A DNA stretch of 64,000 bases from Gillisella vitis (GTDB lineage Bacteria; Pseudomonadota; Alphaproteobacteria; Rhizobiales; Rhizobiaceae), in assembly GCF_001541345.2 (NCBI RefSeq), contig NZ_LMVL02000007.1:62001-126000 (forward strand), in the 5' to 3' direction. This document shows, piece after piece, positions 17,074 through 25,865 of the stretch (positions within the stretch are counted from its first letter, which is position 1; each line of letters begins with the position of its first letter). Position numbers and translations under genes: made by a program. The notes beneath the pieces are model-generated. The model worked only from the letters and a program-made list of their open reading frames with translations, was not told where the DNA came from and searched no databases.

Positions 17074-18844
17074 CTAAAATTCCTCCCAGCTGGCTTCGAC
17101 GGCGAGTGCGCCGCCTCCGCGGCTTGACACCCGCACGACCGACGGCCGCGTCGCAGGTTTGATGACAGCTGGAGCGCTTTTTTTCTTAGGTGGCGAGTCA
17201 ACGCCGTCGAAACGGAACTGCTCAAGCAGGTCGAACAGCGCTTGCGCCTCTCCAGCCAACCCATGACTTGCCGCCGTCTGTTGCTCGACCATCGCAGCAT
17301 TCTGCTGCGTCCCTTGATCCACGGTATTGACGGCCTGGTTGATTTCACCAAGGGCAATCGCCTGTTCTTTTGAGGCATCGACGATGGCGGAGATATCGGT
17401 ATTGATATCGGCCACGTGCGATGCAATCTCCTGTAAGGCGGATCCTGCTTTAGTAACAAGCGAAACACCATTTGCGACATGTGCGCTGGATGCGGTGATC
17501 AGGACTTTGATCTCCTTGGCCGCCTTAGCCGAGCGTTGTGCAAGCTCCCGCACTTCCTGCGCAACAACGGCAAAGCCTTTGCCGGCGTCGCCGGCACGAG
17601 CGGCCTCGACGCCAGCATTCAGCGCCAGAAGATTGGTCTGAAAGGCAATTTCATCGATAACGCCGATGATGTTTGAAATTGCACGAGACGATTCCTCGAT
17701 CTGGTCCATCGCCTGGATGGCTTCGGTTACCACCTGTCCGGAACGCTGGGCGTGAGTTTTTGTCCGATCGACCAGACGGCCAGCTTCTTCGGCGCGGCGA
17801 CTGGAATCCTTCACCGTTGTTGTGATTTCTTCGAGGGCTGCGGCGGTCTCTTCAACCGAGGCAGCCTGCTGCTCGGTACGCTTGGCAAGGTCGTCCGCAG
17901 AGGTCTTGATCTCATTCGATCCGGCCGTTATGGCACGAGCGTTGTCGGCCACACTCGCCATTGCCATACGCAGTTTGCGCGAGGCACTGTTGAAGTCTAG
18001 CCGCAACCGATCCAGAGCCGGGATGAACGGTGAGGGCAGTTCGCGGGAAAGATCGCCCTCCGACAGCGCATTGAGATTGGCAGCTAAATCCTCGACATTG
18101 TTCACGCGGCCTGTGACGTCAGTCGCAAACTTGACCACCTTGAAGATTTTACCATCGGGATCGAAGATAGGATTGTAGGATGCCTGAATGAAGACACTTT
18201 GACCAGACTTGCCGATGCGCCTGAATTCGTCAGTGACAAATTCTCCGGTAGACAGCCTTTTCCAAAAGTCGACGTAGTCGGCCGAGGCGGCGTAGCTCTT
18301 TTCGACGAATATCCTGTGGTGCCGGCCGACAATCTCCGAAAGCGCATATCCGAGCGTCTGCAAAAAAATTCTCGTTCGCGGTAAGGATGGTTCCGTCAGG
18401 TGCGAATTCAATGGTGGCCTGGGCACGGGAGATGGCATCGAGTTTTGCGGCACTTTCAATCGCATTCAGTTTGCTCTGTGTAATATCACTGGCGACCTTG
18501 ACGATGCGCACCACTTTACCGCTTCGGTCTTTGATCGGATTATAGTTTCCGCGGATGTAGATCTCTTTGCCGGATTTGCTGATCCGTTTGAAATCGCTGA
18601 TCTGGAAGTCGCCACCGCGCAACGTTTCCCAGAATGCGACGTAAGCTGAGGATTTGGCATATCCCGCATCGACAAAGATCTGATGATGTTTGCCGATGAG
18701 CTCCGCTTCCGAATACCCCATCAAATCGCAGAAGTTTTTGTTGGCTTTGAGGACACTTCCAGTGGGGTCGAATTCAATAATCGCCATCGAACTATCAAGC
18801 GCGCGTACGAGCTGGCCAGCTTTGCCTGAGAGAAACGACAGCAT
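17074..18844 (-). CDS. Soluble PAS-PAS methyl-accepting chemotaxis protein, split by a frameshift in a 7-T run
   Basis: Two frames together make one MCP. The first (ATG at 18844, GGGGAG upstream) has a complete PAS domain (FDPTGSVLKANKNFCDLMGYSEAELIGKHHQIF) and the start of a second (IEFAPDGTILTANENF). The second frame continues that PAS (LQTLGYALSEIVGRHHRIF), then a HAMP-like linker and the signalling domain with the hairpin tip IDEIAFQTNLLALNAGVEAARAGDAGKGFAVVAQEVRELAQRS. The frames join at the run of seven T on the minus strand (18362-18368); six T would restore one 590-residue protein. It has no membrane span, so it is a cytosolic receptor, probably redox- or ligand-sensing. It ends in SWEEF, resembling the CheR-tethering pentapeptide of enteric receptors. 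True mutation, phase variation or sequencing error cannot be separated here. Confidence 0.85.
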
Positions 18845-18927
18845 AACGACACTCCCCAATCCAGCACAAACCGCGCCTTAATCCGAATCTAGGGGAGAAA
18901 GATTAATTTTATCGAAACTCTTAGAGA

Positions 18928-19818
18928 ATGAACAATATCACGCAATCCAACGGTGGGGCGAAACGGTTCTCGCGCGAGATCGACGGGCACGGGTGGGCAA
19001 GGCACATAAACCTACCGAATCGTTTTGAGAAGACATATCTAAGAGAACGCGCCGATTCCGGCAGCTATAATTGGATCAGTCGTCTCATGCGTTCTAGTCG
19101 AAGTAATAACCGGGACAATGCCGATGACATCATCGACTTGCGCTCGCTGCCGCAGTTTCGGCCAATCCGCGACAACGCGTTCGTGGATCGACTGCGCAAT
19201 GCAGTGCCCTTTGACCATGTCAGCGTCAGCGGGCTCGATCTCGACGGGTACCGTCTGGGAGAAACCACCTTTCACCTCGAGTCGGACGTGCCGCCCGCAC
19301 TGGCTGAGACGTATCTTTCCGACAAGCTCTACGAAGCTGATCCGCTTTTGCGCTATGTTATAGAAACTCAATGCGTCGCGTTAGAGAGCCTCGTTTACCC
19401 AAAGCGGAAAGTGCCCGTGCGATTCAGACAATTGGCCGAAAACTTTTCGATCCGAAACCGGACAGTGTTTCCAGTCAAACGAAACGGTTTGGTGTGCGCG
19501 TCAGTTGGGTTCATGCGCCGCGAGCCTTTCACAGAAGACGAAATCGAGTTTCTTCGGCAGATTGCGCGTCCTCTGTACACGTCGGTCGTTGGCCCCCTGG
19601 TGGAACGGTTCGCAGCCGAGAGTTCAAAGTTAACGGAAGGGGAGATCATCTGCTTGCGCTTGGCCGCCGAAGGAATGACGACAGCAGAAATTGCTGAGGG
19701 CAGTAAATTCCAGGCGGCGACTGTCGATAGCTACCTGAAGTTAGCTACAAAAAAACTTGGTTGCAAAAATCGGGCTCATGCTCTTGTAGAAGCTGTCCGG
19801 CGCGAACTCATAGATTGA
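18928..19818 (+). CDS. LuxR-family regulator with autoinducer-binding-like domain (solo)
   Basis: A 296-residue protein with an unusual 60-70 residue N-terminal extension. An Autoind_bind-like domain follows (RNAVPFDHVSVSGLDLDGY, YLSDKLYEADPLLRYVIE). The C-terminal LuxR helix-turn-helix is complete (LTEGEIICLRLAAEGMTTAEIAEGSKFQAATVDSYLKLATKKLGCKNRAHALVEA). The YxxDP motif of acyl-homoserine-lactone receptors is kept, but the neighbouring Trp is not obvious. No luxI-type synthase gene lies in the window, so it is a LuxR solo here. It diverges from the MCP gene at 18844 across 83 bp and may control it. The start is the first ATG; a start at 19088 would remove most of the extension. Confidence 0.85.
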   Translation: MNNITQSNGGAKRFSREIDGHGWARHINLPNRFEKTYLRERADSGSYNWISRLMRSSRSNNRDNADDIIDLRSLPQFRPIRDNAFVDRLRNAVPFDHVSVSGLDLDGYRLGETTFHLESDVPPALAETYLSDKLYEADPLLRYVIETQCVALESLVYPKRKVPVRFRQLAENFSIRNRTVFPVKRNGLVCASVGFMRREPFTEDEIEFLRQIARPLYTSVVGPLVERFAAESSKLTEGEIICLRLAAEGMTTAEIAEGSKFQAATVDSYLKLATKKLGCKNRAHALVEAVRRELID

Positions 19819-20323
19819 GCATGGGAAAGTCGTTCGATAAGAGCGAATTTTGCTGAGGTGCATGCTCCATGGCGGCTCTTCGATGGTTCGGCGTTCTGAA
19901 ATCGCTTTCGTCACCGCTGAAGTCCTTCCGACCCCGCCGACACTGGTTCGCTCCTGTTAAGTTGGATCGCTTCGGTGAAGCTCGAAAGCTGACGCTGAAA
20001 AAAGCCTCGCTCCGGACGCACTTACGTTGCCGACGCCTTGACCGCGATAGTAAGGAGCCTTGCTCCAGAAATGGTGCAAAAGTGGATGCCGATGTTGCCG
20101 GTCACCCAGCGCAGGACGAGCGGCAGATTGTAGTACGAGGCGCCGTGCACGGGGGCTTTTAAGTGCGGACCATTTGTCCCTGCTTTTAACCGCTGCGGAC
20201 AGATCGAGCTCGACAGAGGGTTGGCCCACCTCTTGCTTTCGCATGACAGCCATGCCTCTTTCCAATAAGACTTTCTGCAAATATTTTAGGGCAACTGGGC
20301 CGCTGCTGACGAGGAAAACGCAA
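19819..20323. other. Intergenic stretch, nothing recognised
   Basis: About 500 bp between the LuxR gene and a truncated GAF fragment. Open frames here lack ribosome sites and motifs. Confidence 0.45.
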
Positions 20324-20573
20324 TTGAATGAGGGTTCAGACTATCCCGACGACTTGAAGTTTCTTGGAGTGGATAGCCTCCGGTTTCTCGACCGGCTTGG
20401 GACAGAGACATCGTCGCTGTCCGATGCCGACGCGATCCTGGCCACCACGACGCGTCTGGTCGGGAAATATCTCAGCCTTTCGGTGTGCGCGTATGCCGAC
20501 ATGGACGAGGACGCGGATGGTTTCACGATCCGCGGGGACTGGGCCGCTCCGGGATCGACTAGCATAGTAGGCT
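20324..20573 (+). pseudogene. GAF-domain sensor fragment truncated by the Tn3-family element
   Basis: The frame reads DDLKFLGVDSLRFLDRLGTE, then TTTRLVGKYLSLSVCAYADMDEDADGFTIRGDWAAPGSTSIVG. This is the start of a GAF domain as found at the N-terminus of rhizobial sensor kinases. It runs directly into the left inverted repeat of the transposon at 20574. The rest of the gene is not found on the other side of the transposon. The start codon is uncertain: TTG at 20324 or ATG at 20243. Confidence 0.7.
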
Positions 20574-20611
20574 TCACGACACGAAAGTGGCGAATCTGTC
20601 CGACTTTTAAG
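20574..20611 (+). repeat. Left terminal inverted repeat of Tn3-family element
   Basis: 38 bp beginning TCACGACACGAAAGTG and ending CTTTTAAG. It matches the complement of 24324-24361 except at four positions, three of them clustered in the middle. Similarity continues six bases further inward. Confidence 0.85.
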
Positions 20612-20625
20612 AACGTATCCGGAAC

Positions 20626-21207
20626 TCAGGTTGGTTTGACCGTGGATGTCGTTGCTTTTTCGGCCTTGAGAGCTTCGTAGAGGGCGGTTTTCCCGATTTT
20701 CACGCGGGCCGCGGCTTCCCGGACGTTCAAACCGACCGCCAGATGCTGGCGGGCTTTGGCAAGTTTGTCCGGGGTTACGACGACTTGTCGGCCACCGCGT
20801 CGGCCGCGTTCCTCTGCGGCTTGCAGACCGGCACGTGTTCGTTCCCGGATCAGATCGCGCTCGAACTGTGCCAGCGCGCCGAACAGGTGGAAGACCAGGC
20901 GACCGCCGGATGTCGTGGTGTCGATGTTTTCGGTGATGGATCGGAAGCCGACGCCTTTGGCCTCCAGTTCGGTGATGATCTCGATGAGGTGCTTCATCAA
21001 CCGGCCGAGGCGGTCGAGCTTCCAGACTGTGAGCGTGTCGCCGTCGCGAACGTAGCGGATCGCCTCCGCCAATCCGAGTCGGTCAGTCTTCGTGCCGGAT
21101 GCCTTATCCTCGAACAGCCTTTCACAACCTGCTTTGCGCAAAGCGTCGAGTTGCAGGGCGGTGTCCTGGTCGCCGGTGGAGACCCTTGCATAGCCGATAG
21201 CGGTCAT
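20626..21207 (-). CDS. tnpR: Tn3-family resolvase (serine recombinase)
   Basis: A 193-residue serine recombinase with the nucleophile Ser10 in YARVSTGDQ. It also has the catalytic-domain signatures KLDRLGRLMKHLI and GALAQFERDLIRERT, and a C-terminal helix-turn-helix (GLNVREAAARVKIGKTALYEAL). It would resolve transposition cointegrates at the site between itself and tnpA. It is transcribed toward the left end and stops 15 bp inside the left inverted repeat. Confidence 0.93.
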   Translation of the reverse strand: MTAIGYARVSTGDQDTALQLDALRKAGCERLFEDKASGTKTDRLGLAEAIRYVRDGDTLTVWKLDRLGRLMKHLIEIITELEAKGVGFRSITENIDTTTSGGRLVFHLFGALAQFERDLIRERTRAGLQAAEERGRRGGRQVVVTPDKLAKARQHLAVGLNVREAAARVKIGKTALYEALKAEKATTSTVKPT

Positions 21208-21344
21208 GAGACGTGGTTTGTCCGATTTGCCGTTTCATGACAAGGTTTGCGGACAAGAACTGTGGATGCCGCGAAACGTTCGTTTGTCGGACACGCATTT
21301 TCCGTTTCGCTGCACTCTCCGCGGCGAAACGGGAAGATCAGAGA
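21208..21344. other. Probable resolution (res) site and divergent tnpR/tnpA promoters
   Basis: This 137-bp gap between tnpR and tnpA carries repeated, partly inverted copies of a TTGTCCGA/TCGGACA-like motif (around 21218-21226, 21253-21260 and 21284-21292). That is the expected pattern of a three-subsite res region to which resolvase binds while repressing both genes. Subsite borders are approximate. Confidence 0.55.
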
Positions 21345-24311
21345 ATGGTGCGAAGAGCATTACTGAGCGAGGCATGGTGGCAACAGGCGACGATCATCCC
21401 GGATAACGAAAGGGAGATCGCCAAACATTACACGCTGGATCGATCGGATCTCGACCTGATCATGCGACAGAACAAGGCCTCGAACAGACTGGGCCTCGCC
21501 TGTGTTCTGGCCACGCTACGATACCCTGGCCGACCGCTTGCGGATGGCGAGGTCCTGCCGGCTGGCGTCTTACGATTTCTGGCGCGGCAGATCGGCGTCG
21601 ATCACCATGAGATCGAACGTTATTTCGAGCGCCCACAGACGCGGCGCGAGCATCTGGCCCTGCTTTTCGACAGAATGCAGATGCGTCCGTTTGTGCCTTC
21701 GGACGTGCGGGCACTCACAGGCTGGCTGACACCTGCCGCACAAACCCTGCGCCACGCCGATGTATTGGCGGATATGGTCGTGGAAGAACTGCGACGCAGG
21801 AGAATTCTCTTGCCAGCGCGGCCAGCGCTCGAAGCCATCATTCATGTGGCGATCAGGCGCGGCATTCGTATTGCTCATCGGGCCTTGGCCGGCGGGATCT
21901 CAGAAGGCCAAAAGCTCGATCTGGACAAGCTTCTCGATCCGCGTGAGGGGACAAGCGTGACTATTCTTGCCTGGGCGAGAACGCCAGCATTGTCGCCAGC
22001 CGCCGTCAACCTCGACAGAATTGCCGAGCGCATTCGCTTTCTCCGGTCTCTGAACCTGCCGACGACGTTGATGGATCGCATTCCGGCCAAGGTCTTTGAC
22101 GAATTTGCTGCAGAGGGGACGCGAATGAGCGCGCAGCATCTGCGCGACCTTAACACCGAACGCCGACATGCTGTCCTGGCTGCAACAGTGCTCCACCTTT
22201 CCCGCCATCTCACCGATTGCGCGATCGACATGTTCAAGAAACTCATGGGCATCCTGACGCGGCGAGCCAATAACCAGGCGGCTGCTCGCGTCACCCGATC
22301 CGTTCGGGAAGTGCAGACGCCGTTGAAGGACGTTTCAAAAGTCTGCCATGCGATCATCAAGGCCAGAGAGAAGGGTGAGGACATGGCCAAAGCGCTTGAT
22401 CTGGTCATCCAATGGCCAGCTTTTACAACCAGTGTCCAGGCGGTCGATACGCTGATCGCGCCGGATGTTATCGACGGTAAAATCGAAATGCTCCAGCGCT
22501 ATCCGACGATCAGGAAACTGGCGCCACAGTTTCTCTCCACTCTCGTGTTCCGCGGTCACGCAGTGGCGGCGAACCTCTTGCGGGCGCTATCCGTGGTCGC
22601 GGGTCTATATCGTACGGGCAAAAGGACCATACCCGACAAGGCACCGATCTCCTTTGCGCCGAAGGGCTGGATGCCTCTCATACTCAAAGATGGAAAGATT
22701 GATCGCAGGGCTTATGAGCTTTGCCTGTTCAGCGAATTGAAGCGCCGGCTCGATGCGGGCGATGTCTGGGTGGAAGGAGCCAAACGCTTCCAGTCTTTCG
22801 AAAGCTTTCTCATTCCCACGCCGACATTCGAGCTGATGCGTGAGGAAGGACCGCTTCCAATCGCCGTTGATACCGATGTCGAGACGTATCTTCGCCAACA
22901 GCGCCAGCTGCTGAACGATGGACTGGCTGACCTCTCGCGTCTGGCCGCAGCCGGCGAGCTCGACGATGTAGAACTGACCGGGGCGGGGTTTAGCGTCACG
23001 CCGCACAAGGCTATGTTTCCGGACATCGCCAAGTCGCTGAAGCTAAAGGTGGAAAGCCGTCTGCCTGCGATCCGCATCACTGACCTTTTGCTCGAGGTTG
23101 ACGCCCGAACGGAATTTTCGAACGCCTTTACCCATTTGCGCAGCGGTCGGACGGCCGACAACAAGCTTGCGCTCCTCACCGCCATCCTGGCGGACGGGAT
23201 CAATCTCGGTCTCACGAGAATGGCGGACGTTTCCCCCGGCATTACGATGCGCCAACTCGCCTGGGCGCACGACTGGCATATTCGCGAGGAAGGTTACACG
23301 GCCGCGCACGCCATTCTCGTCAACGCCCAGAGGCAATTGCCTCTGGCAAGCTTGTGGGGCGATGGAACAACGTCATCCTCCGATGGCCAGTATTTTCCGG
23401 CGGGCGGACACGCCGAGGCGATCGGCGACCTCAACGGCCGCTATGGTCCCAACCCCGGCGCCAAATTCTACCGGTTCACCTCTGACCAGTACGGCGCTTT
23501 CTACATCATCGCCATGAATGCCAATGCGAGCGAAGCCATCTATGTCCTCGATGGACTGCTCTATCATGGCAGCGATCTCGCCATCGGAACCCACTATGTC
23601 GATACCGGCGGGGTAAGCGATATGAGCTTCGCCCTTTGCCATCTCGTTGGTTTCCAGATTGTGCCTCGGCTGCGCGGTCTCAAGGATCGCAAGCTCTATC
23701 TTTTCCCGCGCGACGCGCCTCCCGAAAACCTGGCGCCGCTCGTTGGCGAGCACATCAACGTCGAGCGGATCAAGGCAAACTGGAACGACATCCTGCGGCT
23801 GGTCACGACGATCCGTTCCGGGCAGGTTCGGCCTTCGACCCTGTTGGCAAAGCTGTCCGCATTCCCACGCCAGAACGGACTGGCGTTGGCGCTACGCGAT
23901 CTCGGTCGCATCAATCGGTCCATCTTTCTGCCCCAGTGGTGGCAGAACCCCGAAATGCGCAGGAACGCGACGGCCGGCCTCAACAAGAGCGAATCCCAGA
24001 ACACCTTGGCCCGCGCACTGTTCTTCAATCGCCTCGGAGAATTGCGCGACCGGACTTTCGAGAGCCAGTTCTACCGAGCATCTGGACTGAACCTGCTAAT
24101 CAACGCCATCGTCTACTGGAACACACTCTATCTTGAACCGGCGTTCGCCGAGCTCAACCGAGATGGCATTCCCACGCCGCTTGACATCATCAAACACATT
24201 ACCCCACTCGGCTGGCAGCACATCAGTCTCACCGGCGATTACATCTGGACCCCAACAGACGGCGTTGATCTCAGGCCATTGCGGCGCGAAACATCTATCC
24301 TCGCAGCGTGA
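21345..24311 (+). CDS. tnpA: Tn3-family transposase
   Basis: An approximately 988-residue DDE transposase, the normal size for Tn3 relatives. Visible landmarks are the N-terminal DNA-binding region (SDLDLIMRQNKASNRLGLA) and the core segments TSSSDGQYFPAGG (first Asp), VDTGGVSDMSFALCHL (second Asp) and INAIVYWNTLYLEPAF (Glu region). I start at the ATG giving MVRRALLSEAWW, which leaves room for the res site. The longer frame from 21213 would read through it. No frameshift or stop was seen, so it should be functional. Confidence 0.93.
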   Translation: MVRRALLSEAWWQQATIIPDNEREIAKHYTLDRSDLDLIMRQNKASNRLGLACVLATLRYPGRPLADGEVLPAGVLRFLARQIGVDHHEIERYFERPQTRREHLALLFDRMQMRPFVPSDVRALTGWLTPAAQTLRHADVLADMVVEELRRRRILLPARPALEAIIHVAIRRGIRIAHRALAGGISEGQKLDLDKLLDPREGTSVTILAWARTPALSPAAVNLDRIAERIRFLRSLNLPTTLMDRIPAKVFDEFAAEGTRMSAQHLRDLNTERRHAVLAATVLHLSRHLTDCAIDMFKKLMGILTRRANNQAAARVTRSVREVQTPLKDVSKVCHAIIKAREKGEDMAKALDLVIQWPAFTTSVQAVDTLIAPDVIDGKIEMLQRYPTIRKLAPQFLSTLVFRGHAVAANLLRALSVVAGLYRTGKRTIPDKAPISFAPKGWMPLILKDGKIDRRAYELCLFSELKRRLDAGDVWVEGAKRFQSFESFLIPTPTFELMREEGPLPIAVDTDVETYLRQQRQLLNDGLADLSRLAAAGELDDVELTGAGFSVTPHKAMFPDIAKSLKLKVESRLPAIRITDLLLEVDARTEFSNAFTHLRSGRTADNKLALLTAILADGINLGLTRMADVSPGITMRQLAWAHDWHIREEGYTAAHAILVNAQRQLPLASLWGDGTTSSSDGQYFPAGGHAEAIGDLNGRYGPNPGAKFYRFTSDQYGAFYIIAMNANASEAIYVLDGLLYHGSDLAIGTHYVDTGGVSDMSFALCHLVGFQIVPRLRGLKDRKLYLFPRDAPPENLAPLVGEHINVERIKANWNDILRLVTTIRSGQVRPSTLLAKLSAFPRQNGLALALRDLGRINRSIFLPQWWQNPEMRRNATAGLNKSESQNTLARALFFNRLGELRDRTFESQFYRASGLNLLINAIVYWNTLYLEPAFAELNRDGIPTPLDIIKHITPLGWQHISLTGDYIWTPTDGVDLRPLRRETSILAA

Positions 24312-24323
24312 TCACCATACGTT

Positions 24324-24361
24324 CTCAAAAGTCGGACAGATCCAACACTTTCGTGTCGTGA
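24324..24361 (-). repeat. Right terminal inverted repeat of Tn3-family element
   Basis: This is the complement of the left repeat at 34 of 38 positions and ends CACTTTCGTGTCGTGA at the outer edge. The tnpA stop lies 12 bp inside it. Confidence 0.85.
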
Positions 24362-24709
24362 CGCCAGATCACCGCCGCAGCTACGCTTGCCAGTGGACTT
24401 GGTGCGGAGACATTAAGCGTTGAGGCGTTCTGTAATCGATACGGATTTACCGAGGGTGCAAAGGCCGCCGTGGTGAAGCAGCTCGAACGAGCTGACCTGG
24501 CCAATGATAATTTCCAGTTCGATGCAGCCGAGTTCACAAAGCGATTGCCCTATCGGACGGTGGAGCTGGACAACGGAGCCATGCTCACTGCCGACGCTGC
24601 GTCCTTCGATAAGGTCTTCGAACACACGCCCGTTGAAGAAGGGGCCGACAGGATACGCTTCAGCACAGTCGGCTCGGTTGTTAGCGAAAAACTGGAGAAA
24701 GGTAGATGA
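24362..24709 (+). pseudogene. C-terminal part of a gene decapitated at the transposon edge (nucleoid-associated NA37-like?)
   Basis: From the transposon end an open frame runs without a start: RQITAAATLASGLGAETLSV, then FCNRYGFTEGAKAAVVKQLERADL, and near the end RTVELDNGAMLTADAASFDKVF and RIRFSTVGSVVSEKLEKG. The end resembles the C-terminus of nucleoid-associated proteins of the NA37/YejK family, but I hold this loosely. An internal GTG at 24470 could give a 79-residue product. The stop overlaps the next ATG (ATGA), so it was the first gene of a two-gene operon with the RelA/SpoT protein. Its N-terminus is gone from the window. Confidence 0.55.
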
Positions 24710-25317
24710 CGGTAGAAGCTCAATATCGAGCGCGATACGAAACCGTGCTCTTTCCCATCGCCGATAAGCTTTCCACCTTATTGCACGAGATCTTCGCAGG
24801 TCAGCCGCGGATCGATCGCATCTCGACGCGCCCGAAGTCCGTGGAGCGCTTCGTAGGGAAAGCCACTGCGGAGAAGGATGGCAAAGCGAAGTACGATGCT
24901 CCGCTTCATCAGATACAGGATCAGATCGGCGCGCGGATCATCACCTTCTACAAGGATGATGTGCATAGGATTTCGGAGGAAGTTCAGCGCTACTTCCACG
25001 CGATCGAGTCGAAAGACATGTTGCCGGAGAACGAGTGGGAATTTGGATATTTTGGAAATCACCATATTCTTATGCTGCAGCAAGATCTGATCGACCCGAA
25101 TTTCAACAAGGACCTTGTGCCCTATTGCTTCGAGCTGCAGATTAAGACGCTCTTTCAGCATGCGTGGTCCGAGGCGAACCACGATCTCGGCTATAAGCCC
25201 GGGCAGCAGCCACTCGAAAGCGATGAGTTGCGACAGCTTGCCTTCACTTCCGCTCAGGCGTGGGGAGCGGATCGGGTGTTCAACGACCTGTTCGTAAAGC
25301 GGAGCTCGCAGCATTGA
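24706..25317 (+). CDS. RelA/SpoT-domain small alarmone synthetase-like protein
   Basis: A 203-residue single-domain protein. Synthetase-fold segments are visible: RISTRPKSVERFVGKA, PLHQIQDQIGARIITFYKDDV, the GYxxxH-like GYFGNHHIL and FELQIKTLFQHAWSEANHDLGYK, close to the E-x-Q-I-R-T...HxWAExxH core of RelA. No hydrolase, TGS or ACT domain is present. It could make (p)ppGpp or pyrophosphorylate another target, as toxic small alarmone synthetases do. It is coupled by ATGA overlap to the truncated gene upstream, whose loss may have changed its control. The last 64 bp overlap a convergent gene. Family call is good; toxin role is speculation. Confidence 0.8.
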   Translation: MTVEAQYRARYETVLFPIADKLSTLLHEIFAGQPRIDRISTRPKSVERFVGKATAEKDGKAKYDAPLHQIQDQIGARIITFYKDDVHRISEEVQRYFHAIESKDMLPENEWEFGYFGNHHILMLQQDLIDPNFNKDLVPYCFELQIKTLFQHAWSEANHDLGYKPGQQPLESDELRQLAFTSAQAWGADRVFNDLFVKRSSQH

Positions 25318-25865
25318 GAACAACTGCTGCAGGCCTTTATATCGTGTTCGCTTAGATGGTCACTCCGCGTTGGCTTTCTGAAGTCAGGCCGGCTCGACCT
25401 CGGCCGCTTCCGAATGATCCTTAGGGCCTGGGCTTCCTCCAAAGAGATTTTGCTGGCCACATATTCCTCCAGCTCGGCAGCGTGGTTTTCACAGCCCTTC
25501 GCCTGCTTGCGAAGAAGTAACATATGGTCAGAGAGTTCTCGCGGCGTGCAAAGGCTTATGGGAACCAGTGCCCTCTCACCGTTTCTGATCACGGGATATG
25601 ATTTAACCAAACGGGTATGGCCCGGAAACACCATCTGAGGAGAGGCGGGGTCGTCGCTCATGCCGATGCGCTTCAGCATTCGCGTCACTACCTTTACCAG
25701 TTCCTTTTTGGCAAACGCCCTGTAGAAGTCGGCATGAGGACTTGTCAGAGGCTTGTTCTTGAAAACTTCTTCAACAATCTGGCTCGGCTGTGCAATCTGG
25801 CCAGCATCCATCCGCTGTCCGATCAGCTTATGCAGCTCAGACAATAGTGCAGCGTCTTTGGCCAT
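25254..25865 (-). CDS. Hypothetical protein
   Basis: A 203-residue soluble, basic protein of unknown family. It begins MAKDAALLSELHKLIGQRMD behind an AGGA ribosome site; a longer frame to 25988 exists but lacks one. A helical N-terminal half (AGQIAQPSQIVEEVFKN, FYRAFAKKELVKVVTRMLKRIG) is followed by PGHTRLVKSYPVIRNGERALVPI and a helical HAAELEEYVASKISLEEAQAL. The tail is Arg/Lys- and Cys-rich (KACSSCSQCC). Its 3' end overlaps the end of the RelA/SpoT-like gene by 64 bp, tail to tail, so each transcript is antisense to the other. Part of the tail may only be read-through. Confidence 0.6.
   Translation of the reverse strand: MAKDAALLSELHKLIGQRMDAGQIAQPSQIVEEVFKNKPLTSPHADFYRAFAKKELVKVVTRMLKRIGMSDDPASPQMVFPGHTRLVKSYPVIRNGERALVPISLCTPRELSDHMLLLRKQAKGCENHAAELEEYVASKISLEEAQALRIIRKRPRSSRPDFRKPTRSDHLSEHDIKACSSCSQCCELRFTNRSLNTRSAPHA

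Larger units (their letters stand above)
20574..24361 (+). mobile_element. Tn3-family transposon (resolvase plus transposase, no cargo)
   Basis: The 3,788-bp element has 38-bp terminal inverted repeats (20574-20611 and 24324-24361, 34 of 38 identical). It carries a divergent resolvase/transposase pair with a resolution site between them and no passenger gene. The ends start TCACGACACG rather than the common GGGG. Bases just outside the ends (AGGCT on the left, CGCCA on the right) are not a 5-bp duplication. Both flanks are truncated, unrelated genes, so an adjacent deletion or recombination between two copies followed insertion. Confidence 0.9.

Noticed and set aside
23373..23753. Minus-strand ORFs inside tnpA and other long genes
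   Set aside because: These are mirror frames of GC-rich genes with strong third-position bias; none has a start signal.
20574..24361. 5-bp target-site duplication around the Tn3-family element
   Set aside because: The flanking 5-mers AGGCT and CGCCA do not match in any nearby register.
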